64,000 nucleotides of DNA, from positions 2,286,966 to 2,350,965 of the forward strand of contig CM040446.1 of the NCBI GenBank assembly GCA_022749755.1. The letters run 5' to 3'. Position numbers and translations under genes: made by a program. Position 1 is the first letter of the stretch. Every line of letters starts with the position of its first letter. This document shows positions 14,100 to 24,629 of the stretch, piece by piece. This stretch comes from Azadirachta indica. Lineage: Eukaryota; Streptophyta; Magnoliopsida; Sapindales; Meliaceae. The notes under the pieces were generated by a model. It made no database searches and was not told the origin of the DNA. It saw nothing but the letters and a program-made list of their open reading frames with translations.

Positions 14100-16559
14100 A
14101 TGCCGCCTGCGCGCGCGCGCAAAATTTTACGCAGACATTTCCCGCCTTTTTCCGTTACATGGATCTGGAGGCAGTTATTCAGAAGACAGTTGAATCCGCA
14201 AATGTCGATCAATACACCGGGAAGCAGAAACTTGTTTCAGAGTCTTCTGAAAGGAGCCAAAACTCTTTCGCAGCTCACTCAAACTCACGCCCAAATCATC
14301 CTCCATGGCTTCCAAAACGATCTCTCAACTGTCACAAAACTCGCTCACAAACTCTCAGAATTCAACGACATGAACTACGCGCGTGACCTCTTCTCCTCCG
14401 TCCCTAAACCGGACCTCTTCCTCTTCAACGTCCTCATTCGCGGCTTCTCCAATAATAACATGCCCCATTCGTCGATTTTGTTGTATACCCATTTGAGGAA
14501 AAGAACTTATCTTAAGCCGGATAATTTTACTTATTCGTTTGTAATATCTGCAGCGGGTTCGACTTGTTTTGATCATCGTATAGGTGCTTTGTTGCATGGA
14601 CTTGCGATTGTTGATGGGTACGGAGATGATATGTTCGTTGGTGCTGCTCTGGTTGATTTGTATTTCAAGTTTTCGATTGTTGAGTTTGCACGGAAAGTGT
14701 TTGATAGAATAGGTGACCGAGATACGGTTTTGTGGAATACCATGATTTCTGGGTTGGTGAAGAATTCTTGCTTTGAGGATTCAGTTTTGGTTTTTGGGGA
14801 TATGGTTAGGAATGGTGGGACCCGGTTGAATTCAACAAGTGTGGCAGCTGTCCTTCCAGCTGTAGCAGAGTTGCAAGAGTTGAGACTTGGGATGGAGATT
14901 CAGTGCTTGGGCTTAAAGTTGGGGTTTCATGACCATGTTTATGTGCTTACTGGATTGCTCTCTTTCTACTCAAAATGTGGAGAGATCGAGAGGGCAAAAT
15001 TGTTATTCAGAGACATTGGTAGGCCGGATTTGATATCTTGTAATGCAATGATTTCTGGGTATACTTGCAATGGTGAGATTGAGTCTTCGGTGAGACTTTT
15101 TCAAGAATTGCTTACTTCAGGGGAGAGAGTTAATTCAAGCACGATTGTGGGGTTGATTCCTGCGTTTTATCCTCTCGGGCATTTACAACTTACTAATTGT
15201 ATTCATGGTTTCTGTCTGAAATCTGGGATTATTTCTAATTCCTCTGTTTCAACTGCTTTAACAACTGTTTACAGCAGATTAAATGAAATTGAAGCTGCAC
15301 GTCAGCTTTTTGATGAGTCTTCAGAGAAAAGTTTGGCTGCTTGGAATGCCATGATTGCCGGTTATACCCAAAATGGGTTAACAGAGGAGGCAATTTCACT
15401 TTTCCAGAAAATGCAGACCTCTAAAGTTATTCCAAATCCTGTAACAGTCACCAGTATTCTTTCCGCTTGTGCACAACTTGGTGCACTAAGTCTTGGAAAA
15501 TGGGTACATGGGTTAGTCAAGAGCAGAAATTTTGAGTCTAATATATATGTGTCGACTGCTCTAATCGACATGTATGCAAAGTGTGGAAACATTGCAGAGG
15601 CTCAAGAGTTATTTGACTTGATGCCACAGAAGACTGAGGTAACTTGGAATGCGATGATTTCAGGTTATGGCCTCCATGGACATGGGCAGGAAGCTCTAAA
15701 GCTTTTCTCAGAGATGTTGCATTTTGGCATTCAGCCCAGTGGGGTAACCTTTCTTTCTGCATTGTATGCTTGCAGTCATGCTGGTTTAGTGAAAGAAGGG
15801 AATGAAATATTCCAATCCATGATTCATGATCATGGATTTGAGCCCTTACCTGAACATTATGCCTGCATGGTGGACATCCTTGGTCGAGCTGGAAAATTAG
15901 AGAAAGCCTTGGAATTTATAAAGGGATTGCCAGTGGACCCAGGTCCTGCTGTGTGGGGTGCATTGCTTGGTGCTTGCATGATTCATAAAGACACAGACCT
16001 CGCCCATGTGGCTTCTGAAAAGCTATTTGAGGTGGACCCGGAAAATGTAGGATACTATGTCTTACTCTCAAATATTTATTCGGCTGAGCGGCACTATCCG
16101 CAGGCTGCATCAGTACGACAAGTAGTTAGGAAGAGAAAGCTTGCAAAGACTCCTGGGTGCACTCTAATTGAGGTTGATGGTGCCCCACATGTCTTCACAT
16201 CTGGTGATCGGCTCCATCCCCAGTCAACAGCAATCTATGCAAAGCTAGAGGAATTGAATGGAAAGATGAGAGAGGCTGGATTTCAGACAGAAACTATAAC
16301 AGCTTTGCATGATGTGGAGGAGGAAGAGAAGGAGCTAATTGTGAAGGTTCACAGTGAGAAGTTGGCCATTGCATTTGGCCTCATCACTTCTGAACCAGGA
16401 AGTGAAATTAGGATCATTAAGAATCTCCGGGTTTGTTTAGACTGCCATACAGCAACTAAATTTATATCCAAGATTACAGGGAGAATCATTGTGGTTAGGG
16501 ATGCTAATAGATTCCACCATTTCAAGGATGGTGTTTGTTCATGTGGAGACTACTGGTGA
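14100..16559 (+). CDS. MEF29: Mitochondrial PPR-DYW RNA-editing factor, MEF29-like
   Basis: An uninterrupted 819-residue ORF of the PLS-DYW class. The N-terminus is rich in Arg (ARARKILRRHF), consistent with a mitochondrial presequence. PPR units recur from about residue 70 to 620, seen as WNTMISG at 212-218, WNAMIAG at 415-421 and WNAMISG at 516-522. E/E+ motifs follow (LLSNIYS, KTPGCTLIEVDG). The DYW cytidine-deaminase domain has HSE at 751-753, the CLDCH zinc ligands at 779-783, HHFKDGVCSCG from 806, and ends in DYW at 817-819. All catalytic and zinc residues are present. DYW proteins carry out site-specific C-to-U editing of organelle transcripts. Similarity extends along the whole length to At4g30700 (MEF29/DYW9), which also neighbours AUG8 in Arabidopsis. 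An alternative in-frame ATG at 14202 would remove most of the basic presequence. The specific editing sites cannot be read from the sequence. Confidence 0.93.
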   Translation: MPPARARKILRRHFPPFSVTWIWRQLFRRQLNPQMSINTPGSRNLFQSLLKGAKTLSQLTQTHAQIILHGFQNDLSTVTKLAHKLSEFNDMNYARDLFSSVPKPDLFLFNVLIRGFSNNNMPHSSILLYTHLRKRTYLKPDNFTYSFVISAAGSTCFDHRIGALLHGLAIVDGYGDDMFVGAALVDLYFKFSIVEFARKVFDRIGDRDTVLWNTMISGLVKNSCFEDSVLVFGDMVRNGGTRLNSTSVAAVLPAVAELQELRLGMEIQCLGLKLGFHDHVYVLTGLLSFYSKCGEIERAKLLFRDIGRPDLISCNAMISGYTCNGEIESSVRLFQELLTSGERVNSSTIVGLIPAFYPLGHLQLTNCIHGFCLKSGIISNSSVSTALTTVYSRLNEIEAARQLFDESSEKSLAAWNAMIAGYTQNGLTEEAISLFQKMQTSKVIPNPVTVTSILSACAQLGALSLGKWVHGLVKSRNFESNIYVSTALIDMYAKCGNIAEAQELFDLMPQKTEVTWNAMISGYGLHGHGQEALKLFSEMLHFGIQPSGVTFLSALYACSHAGLVKEGNEIFQSMIHDHGFEPLPEHYACMVDILGRAGKLEKALEFIKGLPVDPGPAVWGALLGACMIHKDTDLAHVASEKLFEVDPENVGYYVLLSNIYSAERHYPQAASVRQVVRKRKLAKTPGCTLIEVDGAPHVFTSGDRLHPQSTAIYAKLEELNGKMREAGFQTETITALHDVEEEEKELIVKVHSEKLAIAFGLITSEPGSEIRIIKNLRVCLDCHTATKFISKITGRIIVVRDANRFHHFKDGVCSCGDYW

Positions 16560-18468
16560 CAAAAGTGATGTGTTGATTAAGGTACGCAAGGTAAAAATAT
16601 TGTTTAGAGTTTCAGTTATATGGCTTATATGACAAATTCTATGACCTTTCAGCCAAGTCAAGACTTATTTTTATAATTTTATTAGCTTTTCATGGCGCCT
16701 TTTTGATTTAGCTTGTCTATCACTTGCATCTACAAACTCAAATTTAGTCTATGGTACATGCACAATTTACTCAAAAGGAGTGAAATGTTATCAACTGCTA
16801 GCACGATTTTTTTGTACCACCAGTGCCTATGTAAATGTTTATGAATGACAAAGTATTAAATTTTAGTTCCTATTCATCACCACAAATGCATACCAGATAG
16901 CTGTTAGTCCTGTAAATTTCCCTGCTGCAGAGTTGTTGGTGGTTGACAGGCCCAGATTTCCCTCAAATCAACAAATGGGTTATCCATCCTACATGGCTAG
17001 AGGGAAAAAGAATCTGCCAGTTGGAAAACAAAAGAACCTGTGTCCGCATTTCCGCCTGATTTTCATGCTCAAGATACTTCCAATTAACCAGGTAAGCATT
17101 ATCTTTTCCTGTCTATAACTAGTCAATTTGGCCTCTTCTTCCTTTGCAAGTTCAAACAAATGCTTATTTTGAAGTCACTGAACCCAGCACTGTAAAAATA
17201 AGTGGATATTGCGAAAAGGAGAGAAGTCAAATAGAATTGCTTTCATTCTTAAGTATATCTATGACATAAATCATGAATGTTATACTAAATCTGCTATGAG
17301 ATTGTGCTACATGATGCATGCACTGAATCAATATCTTTGATGCAGATGCATTCCATCAGATATTGGTGAATCATGTACGAGATAAAGAAAATGTATGCAT
17401 GGTCAAGGACTCAACATGATTTGATGATGCATATCACATGCCAGACTCAACATGACATGATTTCAGATGCATATCACATGAATGCCAAACCAGTATTTGT
17501 TTTAGAGGACTCATCTCCCTTGCCAAACAGCTTGAAGAAGCATCGATTTGGCTGGATTGTATATCATGCTAACTTCAGTTATATCATTCAGCAGTCTCCA
17601 TTTGTTCTTTCCTTTTAAAAAGTAAATTAATATTTTTACCTCTTTTATAATTTAAAAGAAAAATTTTTGGCATGCCCTACATTAAAGGGAATGAAGGAGG
17701 TGAGGAAGTATTTTGTAACCAAAATTGGAAATTGATTAAAATTCTGAGATATTCTTTAATGTAAATGAATTTTCATCATCTTAGATACTTGTATTATTGG
17801 TTTTTATGCATGGACTACTAATTGTCATTCGAAAAATGACATAAATTTTGTGAGTTCTAATTTGTATTAATCTTATAACATGATAACTAAATTGGTTCGG
17901 GATTTTGAAGTAAATTATGTGATTGAGAGTGGACTCAATTAACAATTCCTGATATTATTGTTTGTCAAATATACTCATAAAAGAGAACTTTAAATCAATT
18001 AATTCTCTTTCTCGATATATATATATATATATACACACACATATATACAAAGAGGTTAATGGATCCTTTACTGTGTCCCCACTATTCAACACAATAAATG
18101 AAACAAAAAAAAAAAAGTTTTATGATCTGATAACTTCTAATAACGCTACATTATCTACAACATTAATTAGAATATAAATCGCTCTATCTTTTTTATTTTT
18201 TACAATTTCTATTTTTAACTCTATAATAAGTGTTTCCATTAATACGTATATATAAACTAGGTATTTTGATATTGCAAGTATACAATTATTAGGATTACTC
18301 GTACTACCTTTGCGGAGTACAAACCCCGCGCTTTAGTAATTGGTTTCCTATTCAGTTTCTGTTTCCTGTTTCCCGTCGGGTTCAGTATCAGATTCTCCTT
18401 CTATTTTAAGTTGTTTATTTATATGTCTCAGTATGTCCTGTTTCAGAAATCTCTCATCAGAATACGCG
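16560..18468. other. Intergenic: MEF29 3' UTR, a tandem duplication and the RING-gene leader
   Basis: No convincing gene is present; short ORFs at 16933-17118 and 17373-17618 have no recognisable domain. The region holds an imperfect direct duplication at about 17408-17480 and an (AT)n/(AC)n microsatellite at about 18015-18040. From about 18300 the composition changes to the likely 5' UTR of the RING-H2-like gene. Confidence 0.55.
17408..17480 (+). repeat. Imperfect tandem duplication
   Basis: Two copies of a unit of about 35 bp. Each begins gactcaacatga and ends atgcatatcacatg, the first at 17408-17440 and the second at 17444-17480, with a small internal insertion in the second copy. Confidence 0.7.
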
Positions 18469-19504
18469 ATGGGTTCAGGATGTTCTCGTTGTGCGAAATT
18501 CAGCGGCCAAAAAAACCATTCACGGAAAAAACCATGCCAGCATTCTGCACAGGTTTTTAAGGGTAAGGAGAAAAGCAATGAAGTTGCAAGTCAATCAATA
18601 TCATCCCGGGATTCTGCACAAGTTATTAAGGCTATGGAGAAAAGCATTGAAGTTGTAAGTCAATCAGGTAAATTATTACAATAGATTAACAATCCTGAAC
18701 CAGTATTTTGTTTTTGGAAAGAAAGGTTAATTTATCAGCTTTGTTTATTTTGTTTATTTTCTTCTGTTCATCGCATTGCAGGAAATCTTGTACAGAATCC
18801 AGAGTGTGAAAATACTTGCAGGAAGGTGGAAAACGCTACACGATCTTCCAGCCTGGTTTTGAAGGAGGAGGGGGAGAAGAAGAGACAAGAAGAAGTTGTC
18901 AAGAATCAAGATAAACTAAGCTTGGAAGGATCATCGGTTTTGAAGGAAGAGAAGGAGAAGAAGAGACAAGAAGTTGTGAAGAATCAAGATAAACTGAGCT
19001 TTGATAGATCATCTCTGAGGAAGGAGACACAGAAAGCTGAGACAGATGCTCCAAAACCAGGCCCTGGACATCATTCTTACCAACACACAAGAAGGAAAGC
19101 TCCAACTCCAATATATCATATTATATGGGACGGTATGTTCCAAAATCACTAGTTAAATTTCTTCTGTTCTTACTTGAATATACTTGGCTACTTTCGGTAC
19201 ATAATTGATTAGTATTTGTTCTACAATATCTTCTAATATTTTTGTTGTATTTTTTTCAGGTTTTGAAGAATTCGGGGAACAATTGGGTCAGAACTGTTGT
19301 CTATGTGACATTGATCTAGCAGATGAACCGTATGGACTGGAAAAATATGATGATGAAGCAGATATGGAATACTATGAAGAGTTTTCTAGTTTTCCAGAGG
19401 TTGCAGTTCTTCGATGTGGCCATGCATTTCATCAACATTGCTTGCAGTTTATCACAACAGAAGAGAAGTCCAGAGATCCTCCTTGCTTTATTTGTGCCAA
19501 CTAA
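18469..19504 (+). CDS. RING-H2-like zinc-finger protein, possible E3 ubiquitin ligase
   Basis: Three exons, 18469-18667, 18782-19132 and 19260-19504, joined in phase 1 with GT-AG borders, give 264 residues. The N-terminus MGSGCS fits an N-myristoylation signal (Gly2, Ser6) with nearby cysteines (5 and 8) that could be palmitoylated, suggesting membrane attachment. The middle is charged, Lys/Glu-rich and probably disordered, and contains two in-frame duplications. The C-terminus has RING-type ligands: C196/C199, then C236-G-H238-x2-H241-x2-C244, then C259-x2-C262 within a DPPCFIC motif. RING fingers usually recruit E2 enzymes, so ubiquitin ligase activity is inferred. The spacing between the first and second ligand pairs is long and acidic (DDEADMEYYEE), unlike canonical RING-H2, so a degenerate or atypical finger is possible. 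I do not recognise the exact Arabidopsis orthologue. Confidence 0.78.
18542..18667 (+). repeat. In-frame 69-bp duplication in RING-gene exon 1
   Basis: Two copies of a 23-codon unit, starting near 18542 and 18611, encode SAQVFKGKEKSNEVASQS and SAQVIKAMEKSIEVVSQS. The copies have diverged at several codons but the frame is kept. Confidence 0.8.
18856..19016 (+). repeat. In-frame 81-bp duplication in RING-gene exon 2
   Basis: Two copies of a unit of about 27 codons, starting near 18856 and 18937. Both contain LKEE, EKKRQE and KNQDKLS. The second copy lacks one Glu codon, so the frame is unchanged. Confidence 0.85.
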
Positions 19505-21595
19505 TTTTTAGCAGCTAATCCAGGCTCTAATTTCCACATTTGTTTGCTGATTTGATATTTTTTTTTCCCTTTTGTTTTATGTAACTTTAATTTGGCAATT
19601 CTGTTTGGACTGCATGAACATTGATATTGTTTTATTGAATGGCGAGTGTATGAAAATATTTCAAAGTTCCTAAATTTTTAGAACTACCTGGATAAAGAAA
19701 TATTCAGGTTTTTATAGGTTATGAAGTTTAAAATTTATACCAAATATATTTCCGTCACTTATACCCACAAAATTAAAATAATCTGAATTTCTGTGTATTA
19801 ACTATAAAATATATAATTTTGAACCTGCAACCTGTAAATGATGGAATTCAGCCATGTTTTTTAGAAAAAAGAAAGTCATGAGAGAATAGGATGAATGTTG
19901 CTAGTTAGTTACGTTGTTTTTCATTAGTGCTTTTAACAAAAAAATTCAGAACAAATATATCAACGTTTTATTTGTCCAATTTTAACATTACCATAAAAAT
20001 AGAATGAATAAATAGATATCGCATGTTACGTTGGTTCTCATTAGAGATGTTGAAAGGCTAAAGTTTTGTCTGGTGGAGCTTTTTAATTAAAACTTTTAAG
20101 AGTAGATCTTTTAGTCATAAAACTTTTATAAATAAAATTTTTAATAAAAATTTATTAATCATTTGATTATTATAAATAATTTTTTAAAAAATTTAAATAA
20201 TTATTTTAATACAAAAATTTTTAATATTGTATTGTAAAAAAATAATATAAAATTTTTAAAATAAATAAAAGTGTTTTAAACAATTTCACATTTTAAAAAA
20301 TTTAGAGAAATTTTACTGTAAAAACCTAAATTTTAGGCGTCTTTCATTAAAAAGAAAACACCTTTTTTAATTTTTAAAAAATTTTCTCTCATGTCAATCA
20401 AATAACATAAAAAAATTTGAAAAGAATTTATATTATTCAAAAACTTTTTTCGACTAATGAAAAAATTAAATCAAACAGATACTAAAATAGTCATATTTCT
20501 TTTTTCAAAGTTTATTAATTTTTTTAAAAAAAATTATATCTTTAAATAATACATAAATATAAATAAATGTTAGCTCATCCACAACTAACTTGATGTCATA
20601 CACCACCCCAAGATCATTAGGCAAATAATATAGAGGACATGAATATTCTAACATCTACTCTAGCCTTTTTATTATATTGTTCAAGAATAAGGATGGGAGT
20701 GGTGAGAGTGAAGGTGGAGAGACCTTTCCCATTCCCCGTGGCATTTTAATTTTAATCCCCTTTCCTCACTTCATTCTCCAATAAAATTTAATGGGACAAA
20801 GACAAAAAATCCTCCTATGAAAAATAGATTCTCCATCTCCATTTATTTGATCTATTTTCATATTTATTTATATTAATACTAAATAAAAATATTATTAATA
20901 TATTATAATGTTATTCGTATTAATAATTACATTAAAAATATAAATTTTACTATTTGATAAGATAAAAAAATTATAAATTGTAAAAGTTTTTAATTAAATA
21001 TAATGCATTTATATACATATTTTTATTTAAAAAATAATATACTATTCTACATATATATATATATATATTTTGAGGAATGGAGTAAAAATAGGATAAGGAA
21101 TACTAAATTATAAAGATTAATCTTCCCCCCTTTTTCGCCCTATTTTTTATTACATCTCCCTAATTTTATTCCTCTTGTTCGCCCTATTTTTTATTATATC
21201 AACCTAATTTTATTTCATTGGAAAGCAAGAAATTTGCCATCCCCATTCAAAAAGAAAAGGATACCACTGTCCCTTGCTGACCAAGGCATACATCAAGAAT
21301 ACAATAAATAAACAGGCAACTTGCTACGATGGATGTACAATATTAATTTACTTACAAGTTATTATTATAATAAAGTCTAGTAATTTTACAAAAAATAGAA
21401 AACAATCAACACTGAAAGCTACATCACCTATTCTTTTTACATGTTGGGATATTCTATCAGGATTCTTCATCAAACCAAATTTCTGAATCCCAGAACACCT
21501 CCAAGGAAATGACAACAGCATCTTCTTCACAACAATCAGATTATATTATTAAACAACCACCAACTTCTTAGCCTTTTTAACACACAGAGTACTAA
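19505..21595. other. Convergent intergenic region, AT-rich, no gene
   Basis: This lies between the 3' ends of the RING gene (+) and the ASG1-like gene (-). The segment at about 20050-20530 is almost pure A/T with many ttttaaaa runs and could be a decayed non-autonomous transposon, but I cannot define ends. An (AT)n tract lies at 21051-21069 and a direct repeat at 21134-21214. No coding potential is recognised. Confidence 0.6.
21134..21214 (+). repeat. Direct repeat of about 37 bp
   Basis: The block beginning ttcgccctattttttatta and ending cctaattttatt occurs twice, at about 21134-21170 and 21179-21214, with only a few mismatches. Confidence 0.75.
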
Positions 21596-24500
21596 CTATC
21601 TAGCTTGACTATCACCATCATCTTCCGAAATGTTGAACAAGAACTTTGGGAGGGATGCAATTCTTGGGAGATGAAGCAGCAGCTCCCCAAATGAGTCTTT
21701 CCTTGACATGCCTGTTGTTGGCTTGCTGCTAGAGACATCCTTTGTATCATCTCCCTCGGGAGGTTTAATATCATCCCTCATTCTGTCATTATCGTGCATT
21801 GATTCAAAAGTGTTGTTTATTTGCACATCCTTATCGTTTACATCATCGGGTCTTCCATCAGAACTTTCCCCAATAACTTGGGTGATAACCTGGGTGTTTT
21901 GAGCTGTACCAGGTTCCTTCTGCAGAAGACAGCAGAGAGAATTGACTCTCGACATGAGGGATTTCTCGTCAGAAGATGTTGATAACTGCGTGTCGCTGAG
22001 CAGGTACTGTGCAATGTCTTCCAGTAAGTCACGGCAGTCTGTTCCTTCTTCCGATGGAGGTTGATTCCCAGAAGTCATCTGTTCTGAAATACAATGCTCA
22101 ATGTGGTTCATAAGATCACTCACAGACATAGAAGGGTGAAGCCCTGGCACTTTTATTTGATCCCAATTCTTTGACGCCTTTGAATTCACTTCACCAATTC
22201 CGCTCCCTTCAATTGCACGAGTGTCCATCACTAGTATTAGAAGGGTAATTAGCGAAAATTTGAGAAAACCAAATAGACTGCAACAACAAGTGTAATAAGA
22301 GCTTACAAGAACTGTACATAATCTTATTAATAAGGAACAATAAACATCATAAACAAACCCTTGAGATAAGCATGCTGCAAGAATTCTTTCATCAAAAGCG
22401 TTAAACTGCAGCAGACCTTTACATAAGAAATCCAACAGATAACTTAAACACTAGAAAAATATATTGAGAACCATGGTCTTCTACACAATTATATCTTGGA
22501 AGTCACAACTACTAGACATTTTTTATATATATGTACTTTCAAAATCTTGCCCATACATTATATATTCTAAGAATGCATTTAAATTCATATACTAAACTGC
22601 AACAGTTTCCACTATTTGTTACAGCTAACTTCTGCTCGTACCATTCTTAATAGCAATACCAAAACAACACCTATCTTATAAATATTGATATTTTCATATT
22701 TTGAAGAAAAATGCCATTAAATGGGTAAAATGGACAAGGATGTATCATTAAAAACTAAGATGAAACAAAGAAATTAAACTTCAAAATAAGGGAACATGTT
22801 GTTATTGTACCTGAGCTAGGAGAAGGGGCTTCGCGAGATATATGTTCTGATCCAATACCAGAAGCATCCCCTTTTTCAATTTCAAGAGAAGATGAATGAG
22901 CCGCAGCTGGTGATGATAGACTCTGGAAACCAGAGAGAGACTGTCCTTTACCAGTATCAACATGATCACTTTTAAGCTCATCCGGATCCTCAGAAATAGA
23001 AGCCCTTGGTTCAAAGTACGGTGAGTCCAAAATTATTTCTGGCTGTCGGCTTAAGAAGTTCAAACGCATGTCACATTGAATGAGCTTTTCAAAATGTTTG
23101 TTTAACAGCCCTTGTGGACACTGCAGAAAATGTTGCCTACAAACCACAACATCAAATTGTTACCTCAGTTTTCAGGCCTCATCAAACATACAAGTAAATC
23201 TCAAGAAGAATTTGTTAAAGATAGCACATCCAAAGAAGTCCCAAATCTGATAAAAAGATTTTTAACAACCAATATCCCGAGCTTCAAAGATTTAATATTG
23301 ATAGCATAAGCACATTGATCAATATCTATAAAAGTTATATAAGGTGAATACCCCCAATCCCTCGAATAAATGAAACAAAAAAACATATAACTCACTCATG
23401 TTGCACAAACGAGAGAAATTGAACCTAAGACTCCATAAAATATCCAATTAATAGTAATGTGAAAGATCACCAAAGAGAGCAAAAGTATCCAACCTATGTG
23501 TGCTAGCCTGCCCATCAGTAAAATCTGCTGTAGCCTGCCACAAGGTGTGCTTCCTAGGCTGTGGATTAGTCTCCCTAAAGAAAAGGGGCTGTCTAGCAAG
23601 CTGCATAACCAAAACAATAAATCAATTTATACTCCACAATACAAATGCAAAGTATGCATAAATAGCCAATAACATTACCACAACGTTCAATGTTCCAGGT
23701 TCATCATCAGGACAGTTTGCTTTCAAAGCCATAATATCTGACCATTGGATCTCTATTTTGCTCTTTAGACCGCCTTCAAGCACTTCCCAAACAAGCTTAT
23801 GCTTCGCAAAGTAACACTTAGCTACTAAATCACCTTCATATCTTGATTTATACTGCCACTCATGAAACAATTCTTAGTAACCAACTAATTCTCAAAACAT
23901 ATAAAAAGATATATAAACTTAAATCAAAACATATCATAATCACCTCCCATCGCCCGATTCTTAGAATCGATGCAGGAAAATTGGAAGCCTTGAGCTTGTC
24001 AGTACTACTGGAAGAAGCTGCAGTGGCTTTACTCTCCTTCTTAACAACAGGATTAACATTCTCAGTCCCTTGAGATAGCCTCATTTGAATCAAATCCAAC
24101 AATGATGGGCTCTTCCTCAGCCGCAAACCCAACGGGCTAGGCTCATCAAGCGGGTTGTATTGAGATGGAGGGATCGGAAACCCTTCATTATCATTCCAAG
24201 CACTCCATTGCTAATTCATTATCAACAATAACACAAACAAAACATTGAAAGTTCAATAACAGGAATAGGAATAGTAACAACCATAATAACAATAATCATA
24301 ATGAATTTTATAATGATATATAAATCCCAGGTCAAACTAATAGAGAAACATATGGAATATAAAAAAGCTTAAGATTTTACGCACAAGACGTTATATTTTC
24401 ATTAGTTTCTTTGATTTTCCTCAACTTTCTGGGAATCAAACAGGGACAGCAGTGCTGAAAAAAATACCTGTTGTTGTACGGTTGAAGATGTCTTAGATCG

Positions 24501-24629
24501 CTTATTGAGAGGTCCTTGTTCTTCCTCCAACGAGTCTTCAACGATCTCTAATTTCACCGGCACCGTCTCCCGACACGACGACGTTTCAGGATCTGGCTTT
24601 GGGTTCCCTGATTTCATCAACTGAACCAT
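21596..24629 (-). CDS. ASG1: ASG1-like plant nuclear protein
   Basis: Six exons on the minus strand, in coding order 24468-24629, 23944-24210, 23679-23852, 23494-23600, 22811-23136 and 21596-22230. All borders are GT-AG and phases agree, giving 556 residues. An acidic/basic N-terminus (VKLEIVEDSLEEE, NKRSK) is followed by the conserved core DEPSPLGLRLRKSPSLLDLI, a WEYKSRYEGDLVAKCYFAKH block and the RQHFLQCPQGLL block near an exon border. The C-terminal half is Ser/Asp/Glu rich and closes with SFGELLLHLPRIASLPKFLF. This order matches the plant family of ALTERED SEED GERMINATION 1 (At2g24100) and At4g30780, linked to seed germination and stress. The molecular function is not established; the helicase label sometimes given to these proteins has no motif support here. 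Start: ATG at 24629; an in-frame ATG at 24617 is an alternative. Confidence 0.85.

Noticed and set aside
16933..17618. Two short ORFs downstream of the MEF29-like gene
   Set aside because: No domain, splice context or codon pattern supports them; they look like 3' UTR or spacer.
20050..20530. Very AT-rich block considered as a transposon
   Set aside because: No terminal repeats, target duplication or coding remnant could be defined.
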